Below, in pieces: positions 1 to 12,535 of a stretch of DNA of 64,000 nt (positions are counted from its first letter, which is position 1; each line of letters opens with the position of its first letter). The stretch is from Bicyclus anynana. Its lineage: Eukaryota > Arthropoda > Insecta > Lepidoptera > Nymphalidae. The notes beneath the pieces are model-generated. The model saw only the letters and a program-made list of their open reading frames with translations, did no database searches and had not been told where the DNA came from. The position numbers and the translations under genes were made by a program. Location of the stretch: contig NC_069087.1 of the NCBI RefSeq assembly GCF_947172395.1, positions 12,915,107-12,979,106 of the forward strand, in the 5' to 3' direction.

Positions 1-239
1 GCTGAAATGGCAATGGGCGGGGCACATAGTACGAAGAGCTGATGGACGTTGGGGCCCCAAAGTGGAATGGCGACCCCGCACTAGTAAGCGCAGTGTTGGC
101 CGACCCCCCACCAGGTGGACTGACTACATCAAGCGAGTCGCAGGGATTCGCTTGATGCATGCGGCTCAGTATCGTGATGTTTGGAAGTCTACAAAAGGCC
201 TATGTCCTGCAGTGGCTGTCCATCGGCTGATATGATGAT
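1..239 (+). mobile_element. LINE 3' end (endonuclease-RT type), fragment
   Basis: The plus strand encodes the C-terminal domain of a non-LTR retrotransposon, the same domain as at 40593-41175 (minus) and 45720-46048, and ends in a short ATG microsatellite. The 5' part lies before the window. RTE clade is inferred from resemblance to proteins annotated as endonuclease-reverse transcriptase in Lepidoptera. Confidence 0.8.
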
Positions 240-1029
240 GATGATGAATTTGTTGAGATGACAGATAAAAAATATATGTATAAGCTAATTCAGTAAATAT
301 TCTTTATCTGGGAGCACAGCAGTGCCCTCGCCAAGACGAGACAGCGGAACATATTTAGATTTGCTGAAGCATATTTTTTGTACCCTTATAAATTGGGTTT
401 GGATACTTACGAGACTCCAAATCAGTATATGATCTTAATAGAAAACTAAATTTATTTAACTTAAATTTATCTATCTCATCTAGATGTATTTAAAAACATT
501 ATTTCATTCAATTTCAAAGAAATACTATTTAGCAAGTGCACGCATACCGGTCGCAAATATACAACATCCTATAGAATACAAACTGTATACGGAACCACAG
601 TATGACAATGACGAAAGATGAGCAACAGTGTGGCGATGCATTGGGGTCAAGTGAAACTCAAACTGTAGCCTGAACAATGTGTGCTGGATCAATAGACTTC
701 AAACACTACAAAGGATTTCTCTGAGACCACTTTTTCTATTTTCTTTGAAAATTATTCACATTTGTGCTAGCTTCCATGTTTTTAATGTGTTTGTGGTGCA
801 CGACCTGACCCCAGCAACTTCGCGTTGAATTCGGGTTTTTCGGATAACGAATTTTGTCAGTCCAATCTCGAAAAAATTCTAACGTACTGGGAAAACGGAA
901 CCGATGTGATTTTTTTTATGATGCTAACCCGAGCAGTTTGATATATGAGTATGTCAGTCAATCAGTTACACTTATCAGTTATTATTTAGAAAGCTTTCTT
1001 GGTGGTTAGTAATTAGTAGCTTTATAGTG

Positions 1030-1260
1030 TGCCTCGGAGAGCACGTTAACCCGTCGGTCTGCGTCACCTTAATGGCTCCACGGAAGATCAGCGCGGTGTC
1101 CCCACGGACACTGCAATATGCTGAGTGGTGACCCTTTCAGGATCACATCATGCAAGTTGCAATGTATTTAATTTATTGCTTTTTTTTTCTCTCTTTTCTT
1201 TGTATGATGTGTATTCTGAATAAACTTTTCTTTCTTTCTTTCTTTTTCTTTATCATTAAC
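1030..1260 (+). repeat. LINE-type 3' tail present in copy 1 only
   Basis: A block starting with a CTCGGAGAGCACGTTAACCC motif runs into extra sequence (about 1065-1245) with a pyrimidine-rich TTTC tail. Copy 2 has the first motif at about 46842 but jumps straight to the following unique sequence. It is either an insertion in copy 1 or a deletion in copy 2. Confidence 0.5.
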
Positions 1261-1306
1261 ATCTGAAAATAGTTGTTAAAGGATTTAACATTATCACCCT
1301 AAGCCT

Positions 1307-1618
1307 AAATTAAGGGATAAAATCCGGAACGAAGTGATTCAACAAAGAACGAAAGTTACCGACATAGCTCTCAGAGCTACATTGAACTGACAGTGGGCTG
1401 GTCGTGTCTATCGGACGACCGATGGTCGTTGGAGGCGTAATGTGTTTGAGTGGAGACCGCCTCTCGGTAAGCGAAGTGTGGGGGGCACCCCCACTAGGTG
1501 GAGCGACGATCTCCGGAAGGTGGCTGGCATCCATTAGATGCCAAAGATAAAGCCTGCTGGCGCTACTTAAAAGAGGCCATGTCCAGCAGTGGATACATAA
1601 TGGCTGATGACGATGATG
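1307..1618 (+). mobile_element. 5'-truncated LINE insertion, 11-bp target duplication
   Basis: Plus-strand LINE C-terminal domain related to, but diverged from, the one at window start. It contains in-frame stops and ends in GATGATG. It is flanked by the direct repeat ACCCTAAGCCT at 1296-1306 and 1619-1629. Copy 2 lacks the element around 46910-46990, so the insertion is specific to copy 1. Confidence 0.8.
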
Positions 1619-1639
1619 ACCCTAAGCCTGCCAACCCGA

Positions 1640-3639
1640 ATTGGAGCAGCATGGTGGGCTTAAGCTCCACCATTTTCCTTCTCTTATTTGGAGGAAGGCC
1701 TGGCCTATAGTAGACTATAAAAAAAGCTGACACATAGCATAGATTACTCGCACAGATCATATTTAGCAGAACCATTATTATAAGTAACCAGCGGATATGA
1801 CAATCATTCCATTATAAAAGAACACACACGCCTTTAGTGTGATGATGACCAATAACTTAATTATGTAATTCATGTCCCAAATCCAACACAATGGCATATT
1901 ATCATTTTCATAATTGGACGTCCTCTGCTGGATATATGCACCCTCTATTATATACGACAAAAACTGCGATCTCTAGCCACTAGTACACAGTACAGCATTA
2001 TTCATTAAAGAGTAGTTCACCATTAAGTTAATTAAAGTTTTCAAAGGTTAAAAGATCAGGTTGAAAGACTTTTGTGAATAAAATAAAATGAATACCTTGG
2101 TAAACAGAATAGCTATGTGCAGTGTATAATTTGAAAGACCATTACATGCTTTCTGCTAGCATACGACATTTTTCAAACAATATCCCGTGGGGAATGAGTT
2201 CCGACTGAATATAATTCGTACTACCCAACAACATTATGAACGTTATGCTCAAAACATTGTGAATTCGCAAAGCATTTCAAAAGCCACAGCGGTGGAATGA
2301 TATTGTGATATTGTGCTGAGACTATCTGCCAAATAGAATCACGTAGCTTATACAGTACAAACGTAATTTCTGTGGACGATCTTGTCCGCCATTTTTATGG
2401 GGCTAATCTGAAACACATTTGCTTCGATAGATCTAGTGCTGTTGAGTCCAAAATGTCTAGGTTTCGTTCCCATCCGTTAATTCCCACTCCTAAATTAGAA
2501 TCTTTATTTTCAAACTTGTAACTGTTTCAAACTGCCTCAATAAATATAAGAGCATAGAACATACATTTTATCAAGTGTTGATCTTCCAAAGGTTAATATT
2601 TTAATTGGCATGTAATTGTCTATTGATTAGAACCCATTAATCAACGTTATATCCATAATAACACAAAGAAATACTTTTAAAGTCTCAGAGGTAACAGTTC
2701 TCGTATCACGGATTCCCTAAAATATAATTGACACACGAACTCTTCGTGGTTTATCAATACACGAACTCTGAGTACGTTGATAAGGTCGTTTAAATAGTTA
2801 AGCCTTCGTGAATTATATAAGACCACATTAACAGCGAATGGCAACACAACATTCAGGTTTACCCTGAACGTCTGTATTAATCCTCGAACTAGTCGGGCAT
2901 ACTCCGAACTAATATCACGTAAGTTTTAGCCGTGTTTCATCATCAATTAATATGAATAACACTCACGATAGTTTAAATTCTAAAACAGACTTAGAGTCGT
3001 CACAAATTGTAGGAGAACAGTATATATTATGTCTAATCAAGGGTTAAAATGAGTCTTACTTTATTTATGTAACCCTATACTATTTTACTTGGTGGTTGTC
3101 GTACACACGGTTACGACAAAAATATCTAGCCCATGTTTTTGTTAATTCTCATATATCTCTGTACAAAGTCCGCGAAAAATTATACAGTGATTTAGCTGTG
3201 AAAGGGACAGACTAACTTTTGGATATATAATACTACCGACGCTCGTGATTCATTCCGCGATTAGACCTCTTTAATCCGGTCCTCTTGTAAAATCCGTCCT
3301 TAGCGGATATCTACTAACTGTAAACTACTTTCCTGCCAAAAATCTTTTTTAAGCTAATCGGTTTTTGAGATTTTGTGACCTTTCTCATTTATATATTAAG
3401 ATTTTCAATTCAATGTTAATGGCATATCTGCTCAGCGTTCTGTGATACGCCATGGGGATTACCTGCGTAGTTCCCATTCCCATGGGAATACTAGGAATGG
3501 AATATTAGCATATAATTATTACTTAGTGAAGCTTTCAAATGGTGAAAGAATTTTTAAAATCGGTCGAATAATTTTTAACAAACAAACAAACCTTAATAAT
3601 GTTCTATCAATAATTCGTAGTATTAAATTTTTTTACAGT
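1640..3639. other. No gene seen
   Basis: AT-rich non-coding sequence shared with copy 2 (47020-50260). Short frames here do not persist in both copies and resemble nothing. A small LINE 3' scrap lies near 1917-1950. Position 2723-2729 (TATAATT) is the empty site of the retroposon present at 48469-48840. Confidence 0.6.
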
Positions 3640-3828
3640 TTAGCGGTTGCACCGCCTTAATATAATCCCCGCAGGCACGAGCTGATGGCATTATCGATTG
3701 CGACCGCAAACGAGCCTCGGCTCCACGCAACGTGGATGCTGCGTATAATCGCTTACTGTCCGCTGTTTACGTAAAAAGGTTTATTGCACACTATCACCTG
3801 AACCGCAAGATCAACTTTAAGAATTTTT
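3640..3828. other. Block identical between the two copies
   Basis: About 185 bases, more GC-rich than the surroundings, are identical by eye to 50255-50442, while flanking sequence shows substitutions and small indels. There is no persuasive open frame. It could be a conserved non-coding element, part of an unrecognised exon, or a gene-conversion tract. Confidence 0.5.
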
Positions 3829-4517
3829 CATCGTATGATTTTCGTCGAGCTAACTGCCCCAGTCGCTTCAGATTCTAAGCAATTAAAGGAGGTTGGCGAA
3901 ACTGGGAGTCTCACTCTGAAGTGTCGTACACTCATACATTTGTATTGATTAAAACTATTATTTTGTAAGATGCTTGTAAAAAAATATTGAGATTTTACAG
4001 AACGGGAATCAAAAGAAAAAAAAAGCGCATTTTATTACCATAAAAAGTCGTCTGCCCCTTGTCGTATTTATGAAGCAATCACGCAATTGTGTGTCAGCGG
4101 TGGTGTTTTTCACATTTATGTATAAATAGGGTACCTACCAATTTAAGGTATATCTTTTTTCCGTGCTTTTTAAGACTGCCTGCTATTTATTTATTTCTTA
4201 GTTTAATCACGATATTAAAACTATTAATTGGTTTTCATTATGCGCGCTAATTCTATCAGCTAGTCTAAAAATACATGCAATCTCGCCATTCTCCATTTTC
4301 TGGAATATTTAAGTGTGGTGGAAATGATGGTAACTTAGTACATGGTAACTTAGTCTTAGCCCTCAGTACATGAAAATCCAGCTCCATATACCCTGGCTCT
4401 GAAGTGAGTCGTTATAATATGCTGATAATGACGATGATGATCAAAAAAATCTGTTTGCACCGCAATCACGGGTAAACAAACTGACATACCAAAGCAAATA
4501 TAATCATTTTAACATAA

Positions 4518-4716
4518 AAATGAAACCGACTTTAAAGACTTATTTCAGTTATTTTGATTTTAACACAAAATTACTAAACTAAATGAAAATTCATGAAGAT
4601 TCAAATACATAATTTTCAAAATTGGTTAATAAATGACTAACTTATGAAGTAGGAAACATTAAAAAAACATGCGCGTCGAATTGAGGACCTTCTCATTTTT
4701 TAAAGTCAGTTAAAAA
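4518..4716. repeat. Short inverted-terminal element of the ACCGACTT family
   Basis: Begins with ACCGACTTTAAAG and ends with a near-complementary TTTAAAGTCAGTT. It is related to the foldback elements at 24108-24525 and 62800-63912 and is present also in copy 2 at about 51361-51566. Confidence 0.5.
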
Positions 4717-4967
4717 TAACGCGTCGGCACATTCTCAAAGAAACATAAAATACCTCGTAATTCGCATCTCTGTGCCTGCGTGCAAGAATGAGAACTAATT
4801 ACACTGCGAACAACTTTGTACCTATCTCGTGAACACATTACTTTGTACCTACGAGTATATTCTCTAGAACACAATGTGATTTTATACCTATCTTGTGATG
4901 CTTTCACTAGGAAAATGTTATGATGATATCATGACTACACTACATCCCTACGTAATTCAGTCATCTA

Positions 4968-5439
4968 GTTTACCAACAAACAAATTAGAAATGAGGGTAA
5001 AAAACTAATGCAATTTCATAACTTATTTATTTAGGTCAGAGAATTAGTATTATACAACGTGGCAATACTGCCAGCCTTCTGGGCACTTTACCTATGACCA
5101 TCGATGAGGATGAATTCTACGACGTTTACTTCTGCAGATATAATTTTATATTTTCTTTTATTTTATTTTAATAAGTTTAGGTTAGGTAAGTTACGAGTAA
5201 TTTAGTTAAATATTATTGTATTTAGTTAGTGTAAATTATTATAAAAGCAAAACTTATTTATTTTATATTATGTATTATTTGTTTATAAAATGTTATTTAA
5301 AATATATTCGAAGCTTAGTAATCAAGTTTATTTAACATTAATTAATTAATTTAAAAACAAGTTAATTATAACTATTACATAATAGGTTTAAAATGACTAG
5401 CAATTTATACCCTCATTTTTAATTGGTTTGTTGGTAAAC
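4968..5439. mobile_element. Non-autonomous TIR element, 472 bp
   Basis: Ends are inverted repeats of about 32 bases: GTTTACCAACAAACAAATT at the left and its near-perfect complement ending GTTTGTTGGTAAAC at the right. The interior is AT-rich with no coding capacity. The copy-2 version is at 51816-52307, so the insertion predates the split of the copies. Superfamily not determined because no clear target duplication is visible. Confidence 0.7.
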
Positions 5440-5954
5440 AGTTACACATTGAGTAGGGCTGTATGTAGGTATCTTGTTTCAAACATGAAAATTATTTAAA
5501 TTGCTTGCTACATATTATATTGCGTTAATTTTCAGGTTATTAAAATGTTGTAATGCTTGTTCAATCGCAAATTACATCTCTATTGATTCGATTCCCCACT
5601 CTGCTGTGGTGGTAGGTTTCTGCCGTAGGTTTCACTAACTACCTCGCTATTGGCAAATACATACCTAGACTCCGCGGCACGAAAGAAGTCTCGCGACTAA
5701 AACCTGAATAAAAAAACAGCGCCTTAAACAAATGACAATATGACCACCATTACCAAATGAAAATGAGCGCCAATGAGACATGAGCATTAGTTGTGTCTAT
5801 GGGACTTGTTTTGAGACGCGGAGTATACTCGTACCAAGCGGTTTATTATTTCCGTACAAAGCAGTGTAAAAATAGTACTGTAACAATACCTACCACAGTT
5901 TTACCTTCCAAGTTATAGCGCCATACCATTTTAGAGTGAATAGTCACTTAAAAT

Positions 5955-6310
5955 ATATTCTATTTTTAGCAGAAGGATTCAAAAGTAGATTTAAAATAAT
6001 AAGAAAGTGTGGAACGAAGGGTCACAACATTTATCAGGACAACATAATTAACAAATCAAACTGTAACCAAAATGAGACCCTAGAATGGCAGACAATCACC
6101 TTGAGTGGAGTCACGCACTTGTGAACGATGTGTGTAGGGTTAAAGACGTCTTTGACAGCTAGCTAACACTCCCCTTTTCCACTCAAGTCACTCTCCCCGC
6201 CTATCCCAAGTAACTCAAGCACACAGCTTACAGAAACACAGCAGTTACACTGCAAGAAATGTGGACGGCTCGAACGTCACGTGCATACTGAAGCCGACCG
6301 TATGACGAGC
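5955..6310. repeat. About 330-bp repeat, first of a pair
   Basis: Similar in sequence and orientation to 8105-8425, about 2.15 kb downstream. The pair is also present in copy 2 (52815-53160 and 54660-54965). Shared landmarks are a TTTTTAGCAGA start, AAATCAAACTGTAACCA, and TGTGGACGGCTCGAACGTCA near the end. It is either an old local duplication or an uncharacterised dispersed repeat. Confidence 0.7.
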
Positions 6311-6792
6311 GCCTTATATCGCAATTTGTTCCCGCCAACCGCTCCCCCTCTCTAAACCCCTACTCTTTACGGAAACAAGTCGCGCTACCTAGCGTCGACA
6401 CGAGCCAACACGAGATTGAGCGACTACATTTTTGTCTCAGACTACTATTTCCTACACTATATTTTAGATTTAAAAGCTCAAATTTATATCTGTATATTTT
6501 AAAAACAATAAATCTTTGCGATATCACGTCAGGTTTATTAACAAAAGAAAAAAAATGGTCTTTTATTCACGCTCAACACAGAGTAATGACAATGACACAA
6601 TGTTACAAAAGCTTGAATGATAAAGAGTCGACGACAGACTCTGTTCAAAATATAGCTCGATAGCGAAGGACATAGAAATAAAAATGTAACCTAACAATGT
6701 TTTTAGAAGCGGATTTTATATATTTTTACCTACTAATTCACGAAACAAGCAAATTCCCTACCACGACGTACCCTATTCTGTAACGACGTTGT

Positions 6793-6900
6793 GTACAATT
6801 CGCAAGTGCGAGTTTCGAATTCACCTCTATATTTCTCTTTCTATAGTATCGTGCTAAACAGAGAAAAAGATTAATTCGAAACTCAACTTGCGAATTGTAC
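6793..6900. repeat. Short foldback MITE
   Basis: Outer arms GTACAATTCGCAAGT and ACTTGCGAATTGTAC are complementary and continue inward with GAGTTTCGAATT and AATTCGAAACTC. The element is about 108 bp and present also in copy 2 near 53637-53750. Confidence 0.65.
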
Positions 6901-7149
6901 AAAATATCGTAATGCACGCCAATGACGATCAACTATTCTCAGGTTTCTGCTTATGAAACGTCTCCGCTGGCGTTTGCGCTGCAGAAAAGTGAGAATAATT
7001 GGCTGTCAATGGCTGACTTTATAGAGTAGCCGCGCAGTATATGTGCAAAACCATCGCTAGCTATTATAAAACAACAACATAGCATAGGCGTTTTTGCACA
7101 ACTCAACTTTCGTGGGAAACCTTTCTATTATGCTTTGGTACCCACTAGT

Positions 7150-7262
7150 ATGACCTGTGATAGCCTAGTGTATATGACCTTCGCCTGGAAACCTGCACAC
7201 CAGAGAATTTTCTTAATTCTTTGCGTGTGTGAAGTCTGCCAATCCGCATTGTGAACTAGGCT
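7150..7262 (+). repeat. SINE-A, internally deleted fragment
   Basis: It has the tRNA-like head GTGATAGCC, then skips to the SINE-A body (AAACCTGCACACCAGAGAAT through AGTCTGCCAATCCGCATTG). The surrounding block at about 7040-7420 is absent from copy 2. Confidence 0.6.
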
Positions 7263-7456
7263 AATAGTTGTTATTTCAAATATTAAGTTTGTATTATTGT
7301 ATAAAATAAAAAGTAGAGCAGCTGTTAGCGAGTAATATATCGCTGAATTGTGTTACTTAATAATATAATAAATATGTTATATTATATTATTATATTGGTA
7401 GTTATGTGTAATATATAATATTACGGTTAGTTGTGTTGTGTGTAATTTAAGCAACA

Positions 7457-7600
7457 ATATCTCAGTAGTAGGTCGGACTCAACAGTAAGAGGTGGTGGTT
7501 CGATCCCCTCCCGCTGTACTATTGACGTACCCACTCCTAACACAGTATTTTACGATTAATTGGAGGGGAACGGGTAAATTGGTCATATTTAAGTATTATG
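7457..7600 (+). repeat. SINE-C copy
   Basis: tRNA-like box B GGTTCGATCCC is followed by the family body (ACCCACTCCTAACACAG and CGATTAATTGGAGGGGAA). Present in copy 2 at 53998-54140. Confidence 0.65.
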
Positions 7601-8104
7601 GCAAATATTTCATGAAAAAAAAAATCTCTTCATAATAAAGTCGGCAAACGTATGGCCGAGTTTTTTCAAAAATATTTTTTTTCGTTACGGTTAGATAGTC
7701 TTGGTGTCATCTATCACCCTGTAAAGTATGTCGTAATATTTACGGGACACCCTGTATATGGTTATGGATATAGATATTTCTATATAACATTCAACAACCA
7801 GTGTTTTCTGAGCACGTCACTTGTGTTATAAGCCAATACAACTTTGTAATTTAACATTCGAAGCAGAAAGTTTTTATAACTCCGCCAGATGGTGTTAACA
7901 ACGACACAGTAAAGTGAGGATATACGACTTACTGGCGATAATTAACAAAAACAATATAAATTTTATATCCTTCTCGAGGAAACCGCAATGCAGACATCCT
8001 CCTGATAGTATAACTTGTTCTGCTCTTAAAAATATTTAAAAACTCTTAAAAACTTTATTTTTAGGTGGTGTGTATATCTGAAATTTATATGTTCTATAAT
8101 ATAT

Positions 8105-8425
8105 TTTTAGCAGACTCAGAAGTGGTTTACAAACAATAAGAAAACTAATTTCGAACAAAGGTTATGATTCACAACATTTGTCAGGACATCTTAATTAACA
8201 AATCAAACTGTAACCAGAATAAGACCCTAGAATGGCAGAGAATGACCTTGAGTGGAATCACGCACTTGTGAACGTTATGTGTAGGGTTAAAGGCGCCTTT
8301 GACTGTTAACAAACACTTCCCTTTTCCACTCAAGTCACTCTCCCCGCCTATCCCAAGTAACCCATAAAGAATTACACAACAAGAAATGTGGACGGCTCGA
8401 ACGTCACGAGCATACTGAAGCCAAC
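8105..8425. repeat. About 330-bp repeat, second of the pair
   Basis: Partner of 5955-6310. Differences between the two partners are larger than between copy 1 and copy 2, so this local duplication is older than the large one. Confidence 0.7.
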
Positions 8426-8849
8426 CGGACGAGGACGATTCAAAAATAAAAAAAACGCTCGATAAAGCAACTTTCACTGGAATACTAAAGCAGCTAAAAT
8501 GCAAAAATATGAAAACCTTGCAGTAAAATAAACAATAGCTATACAAGGACATAACTTCTGGAAATTGTAAAAGCTCTGTGAGGGGATGCATGTCATCCCC
8601 AATTTATAAGACGGTAAGCTTATTTTCTGAGCTCATTTATCTTTAGGCGCCAAGTAAAGTTAGCGCCACGGTTTATAAATGGCTTTTTGGAAATCTTTTG
8701 AAAGTATTGATAAGATTCCGTGCGAATAATGCCGAGTGAGTAATGAAAAGGGAAAACGCGAATGAAAATTCTCTTGTAGTACTCATACTATTAAATATAA
8801 TAACTATGAATTATTAATACTGAATTTTTCTGATGTCCATGAAAATTTT

Positions 8850-9118
8850 CACTGCTGAGCTCGAGTCTCCTCTCAGAAAGAGAGGGGTTAATAGGGGTTA
8901 ATAGTTCACCACGCCGGCCCAATGCGGATTGGCAGACTTCACACACGCAGAGAGTTAAAAAAATTCTCTGGTGATATTTAATTTCTTAAAATGCGACAAC
9001 TGAAAAGGTGGAGGTAAAATGCGACAACTGAAAAGTTGGATGCCCCTGACGGGTTCAGACTCACACCTTCCAGAATCGGAGGCAGAGGTTATATCCACTG
9101 GGCTATCATGGCTCATAA
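8850..9118 (-). repeat. SINE-A copy, rearranged
   Basis: Reverse-oriented SINE-A from GCTGAGCTCGAGTCTCCTCT to the tRNA-like head (GGGCTATCATGGC). A short internal segment containing AAAATGCGACAACTGAAAAG is duplicated. The copy-2 counterpart at 55391-55610 lacks the tRNA head. Confidence 0.75.
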
Positions 9119-9657
9119 ATTGTCAGTAGCGGTCTAGATTTTAGTAGTTAATAATGATACACCCCCGTGCGTCGAAGACTTTATTTTATTAAATGATTAT
9201 CTAGCCCGTGCAGAAGCTCAGAAGTTGGTAAAGATATTGAGAGACGAAAATGGAATTACTGAATGAAAAAAATTACAAAATACTCCAAATGCCAACTGAA
9301 AATAAACTGCGCTTATCGTCACTGCCAAAAATTGGCTTGCAAAATTTTATCTCTGGGAATCTTTGTTGTAATAAGCTTATTGGATATTCCCTCTGGATTG
9401 GAATCTATTTGGGAACATCCCTAAGATATTAGTGGCTAATCTAATCTTTCCCATATGACGCAAGACTCGCATTCCTTCACGACTCTACGAAAATATTTGT
9501 GGTTAACAAGAAAAATGGTCTTCCTTACACACGGAAATCAATAGTGTAAAGTGCTGAAACAGTGGCGTTTTCTGGAATAGAAAAAAATAATAAACACTCT
9601 AATTACACTAATTACATGGAGTTCCTAAAAATTCTAAAAATGTATAACTTGACTAGT

Positions 9658-9893
9658 GGACCGTGGCTAGTTACCACCCTACCGCCAAGCGATTTAACAT
9701 TCCGATACCATGTCGTGTAGAAACCGAAAGGGGTGGATTTTCATCCTACTCCTAACAGGTTAGGTCCGCTTCCATCTTAGATTGCATCATCACTTATCAT
9801 CAGGTGAGATTGTAGTCAAGGGCTAACTTGTAAAAAATAAAAAAAAACCATCACGTGAGATTGTAGTCAAGGGCTAATTTGTAAAAAAAAAAT
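9658..9893 (+). repeat. SINE-B fragment
   Basis: SINE-B body without its tRNA head, from CCGTGGCTAGTTACCACCCT to the A-rich tail. The final stretch GTGAGATTGTAGTCAAGGGC is repeated just before 9893. The copy-2 counterpart is at 56128-56290. Confidence 0.7.
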
Positions 9894-9981
9894 AACAATG
9901 TTGCTGCGCCGCGAAGCATCGTGCGCCCCCGCTCTAATACAATGCAGCGTGGCTAGTGACACACCGCGAGCTATTAGTAAT

Positions 9982-9983
<2 letters not shown>

Positions 9984-10035
<52 letters not shown>

Positions 10036-10073
10036 GTCGTCGTCGTCGTCGTCAGCATCATCATCATCGTCAC

Positions 10074-10138
<65 letters not shown>

Positions 10139-10139
10139 C
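9984..10139. repeat. Long ATC/TCG microsatellite
   Basis: About 155 bases of ATC triplets interrupted by TCG and a few variants. At the equivalent place in copy 2 (56377-56412) it is only about 36 bases. Poly-Asp, poly-Ser, poly-Ile and poly-Met open frames over this tract are artefacts of the repeat. Confidence 0.95.
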
Positions 10140-10146
10140 CATGTAT

Positions 10147-10331
10147 TATAAAGCTGAAGAGTTTGTTTGTTTGATTGAACGCGCTAAACTCAGGAACTAC
10201 TGGTTCGATTTGAAAAAAATCTTTCAGTGTTAGATAGTTCATTTATCGAGGAAGGCTTTAGACTATATTTTATCCACGTATTCCTACGGGAACAGAAACC
10301 ACGCGGGTGAAATCGCGCGGCGTCAACTAGT
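10147..10331 (+). mobile_element. Short non-autonomous Helitron copy
   Basis: Contains GAACGCGCTAAACTCAGGAA, CAGTGTTAGATAG and the 3' signature: a hairpin around CACGCGGGTGAAATCGCGCG, then CTAG followed by T. The 5' end is obscured by the microsatellite. The copy-2 version is at 56413-56559. Confidence 0.75.
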
Positions 10332-12331
10332 ACATGATAAAACTAGGTGCATACCGAGCCTCACTACACAGTCCCGATATCCCACGGGAACAGGATTTAC
10401 ACGGGTTAACCACAGTCAGTTTATTTATTGAAACACATTTCAGTTCATACCATTATATATCCCATCTGACTAGGGTTGGCAACCGTACTATATATATTTA
10501 TTATAGTATTGTACTATATTTCGAGTCTGCGTACTATATACTGTTGAAAAAATATATAGTACGCTAAAATACTATGTTTCAACACAGAAATTTAACAAAT
10601 AAAATTTTCATTTAAAAGTTTATGAACAGTTTTTGACTAATGCAATAGCGTCTAGCCTATCCGAACTTGTTTACCTTATTGAGTTCCAACATAAAATTAA
10701 CAAATTAAAAACTTTAACAAATTAAAAATTTAAATGTGTAAAAGCATACGTAAAACACTCTTATTTCACAAATATATTTTTTTTAAATAAATGTCAACTT
10801 TTGCTTATACCATTAAAATACTTTATTCTGATCTTTTTTGAAAGCAGAAGGAAAAATCTATGAAATACCTACCATGTTTAAAAATGTTGGCAACCCTACA
10901 CCTAACCTGAACCTCTCTTGGGACTGATTTCCAGAAACTTTTGCAATTTTGTACGCAGTATGATTCCTTCGTCGATCTCTGTACTACCATAATACGAGCT
11001 TAATTGAAATGTACGAGTAAGTCAAAACGAATGAATTTCTTAATAAGCTTGTGAAATAATTAAATTTTTCTGCCTTCATTCTAGGTCAGTCCTAATTTTG
11101 GTATTGTTTTAATATAATGAGAACAAAGGAATAATTTTGTAAGCCAAATTGAGTAGTTAGACGTTGATTTTAAGAAAAAATCCTTTGTTAAAGAATTGTT
11201 TCAGTCTTTTAGCTAATTAACACAACAAGAGAAATATTAGGTACCTACTGTGATAAGTAGCAATAATTACGATGGCATATTAAAAAAATAACATTCAGTA
11301 GTCTTTAAACATTTACAAGTTGAATCGAGTTTCCAAATTTAAATAATGTTTTTTGATTATTAACACTTAAACATTATTTTGTAGTGAACTAATAGAACCT
11401 CAGACTAATTGCCATAGGACCTGCCTCACTAGACGTTAGACTAAATCGATGTTTCATTGTGTTACAATTACATTCTAGTTGCAGTGTAACGACACTACAA
11501 ACAAGTGGGGACCAGCACCAAATGGACCGACGTACAAGGGCCAACCCTTATTGGCCAAGTACGGAAAAGGCCTAGGAAAGAAGAAGAAGGAATGTAAATA
11601 CACAGGATATATTTATTGGTGTTAATTTGAGTGCAATACAAGTCCAAAATATCTGAGAATGGCACTTATAGTCAACCAGCGAACGTTCGCTACTTCGTAT
11701 GCGTGATATTAAGACCCATGGAGCCAAGCGAAACCATGGATTTCTTTCGATACGCGATTTTTACAATTATACGTGATTTTTATACATTCAATTACCATCA
11801 CATTCTATACACTAAGTGCAATGATGTTAGAAGAAAAGAAGTAGATAAATTACATAAACCTCATTCGATGTTTACAACTGGCACACAAAAATTATTTCAG
11901 CGGTGCTATCAACGGCGCGATGACAGTGCGACGACTGAGCTCAGGTTTGCTAATTAGCTTAGTTTTAACGTGCCACTTGCCTTGTATAAACTATCTACCT
12001 CTTGTTTCTTCTATCATCATTAACCAAGTGATTACTTATTTAATGTTAATGATACTGGTAGTTGACTACTAGAGTTTCATTTCGAATTCAAAGGTAACAA
12101 CTGCTGGCATAATTAAACCGTTCATTATAGTTTCGATGTCACTGGTTTCATTTTCGAGGACCATCGTCGTCGAGCACCATATACGAAGCATCAAATTGTC
12201 ATTCAGTTATAATTGCTGCTTTTGTGGTGTTTGGTGTTTTAGCGTAGACATGTAGGTACTGTGTATCATTATAATACGTACTTAACCAAGTATCAATTTC
12301 TATTATATTAGGTTATATTTGATTTATATGA
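10332..12331. other. No gene seen
   Basis: Non-coding sequence shared with copy 2 (56560-58632). The 12050-12200 stretch is nearly identical between copies. Small open frames (for example 11631-11957) are disrupted or altered in copy 2. Confidence 0.6.
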
Positions 12332-12535
12332 CGGAGGTCCTGGGTTCGAACCCCGGCTGGGCTGATGATGTTTTCTTAATTGGTCCAGGTCTGACTGGTG
12401 GGAGGCTTCGGCTGTGGCTAGTTACCATCCTACCGACAAAGAAGGGTCTATCGGCTATTCCTAAAAAAGCGGAAAACTCTTTTTTCCACAGGAACGGGAA
12501 CCAAGCGGGTAAAGCCGCAGGGTGTCCAGTAGTAT
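12332..12535 (+). repeat. SINE-B head fused to a Helitron 3' tail
   Basis: tRNA-like ACGGAGGTCCTGGGTTCGA and the SINE-B body to about 12440 are followed by a Helitron-like end with GGAACGGGAACCAAGCGGGT. The same fusion is present in copy 2 at 58633-58835. Confidence 0.65.

Noticed and set aside
4710..4907. Frame MKASQDRYKITL conserved in both copies (also 51558-51755)
   Set aside because: Internal short repeats of TTTGTACCTA-type DNA create its repeated RDRYKV pattern; no known family, and it sits among repeats.
9867..10242. Open frames encoding poly-Met, poly-Ile, poly-Asp or poly-Ser
   Set aside because: All are readings of one ATC/TCG microsatellite in different frames and shrink with the repeat in copy 2.
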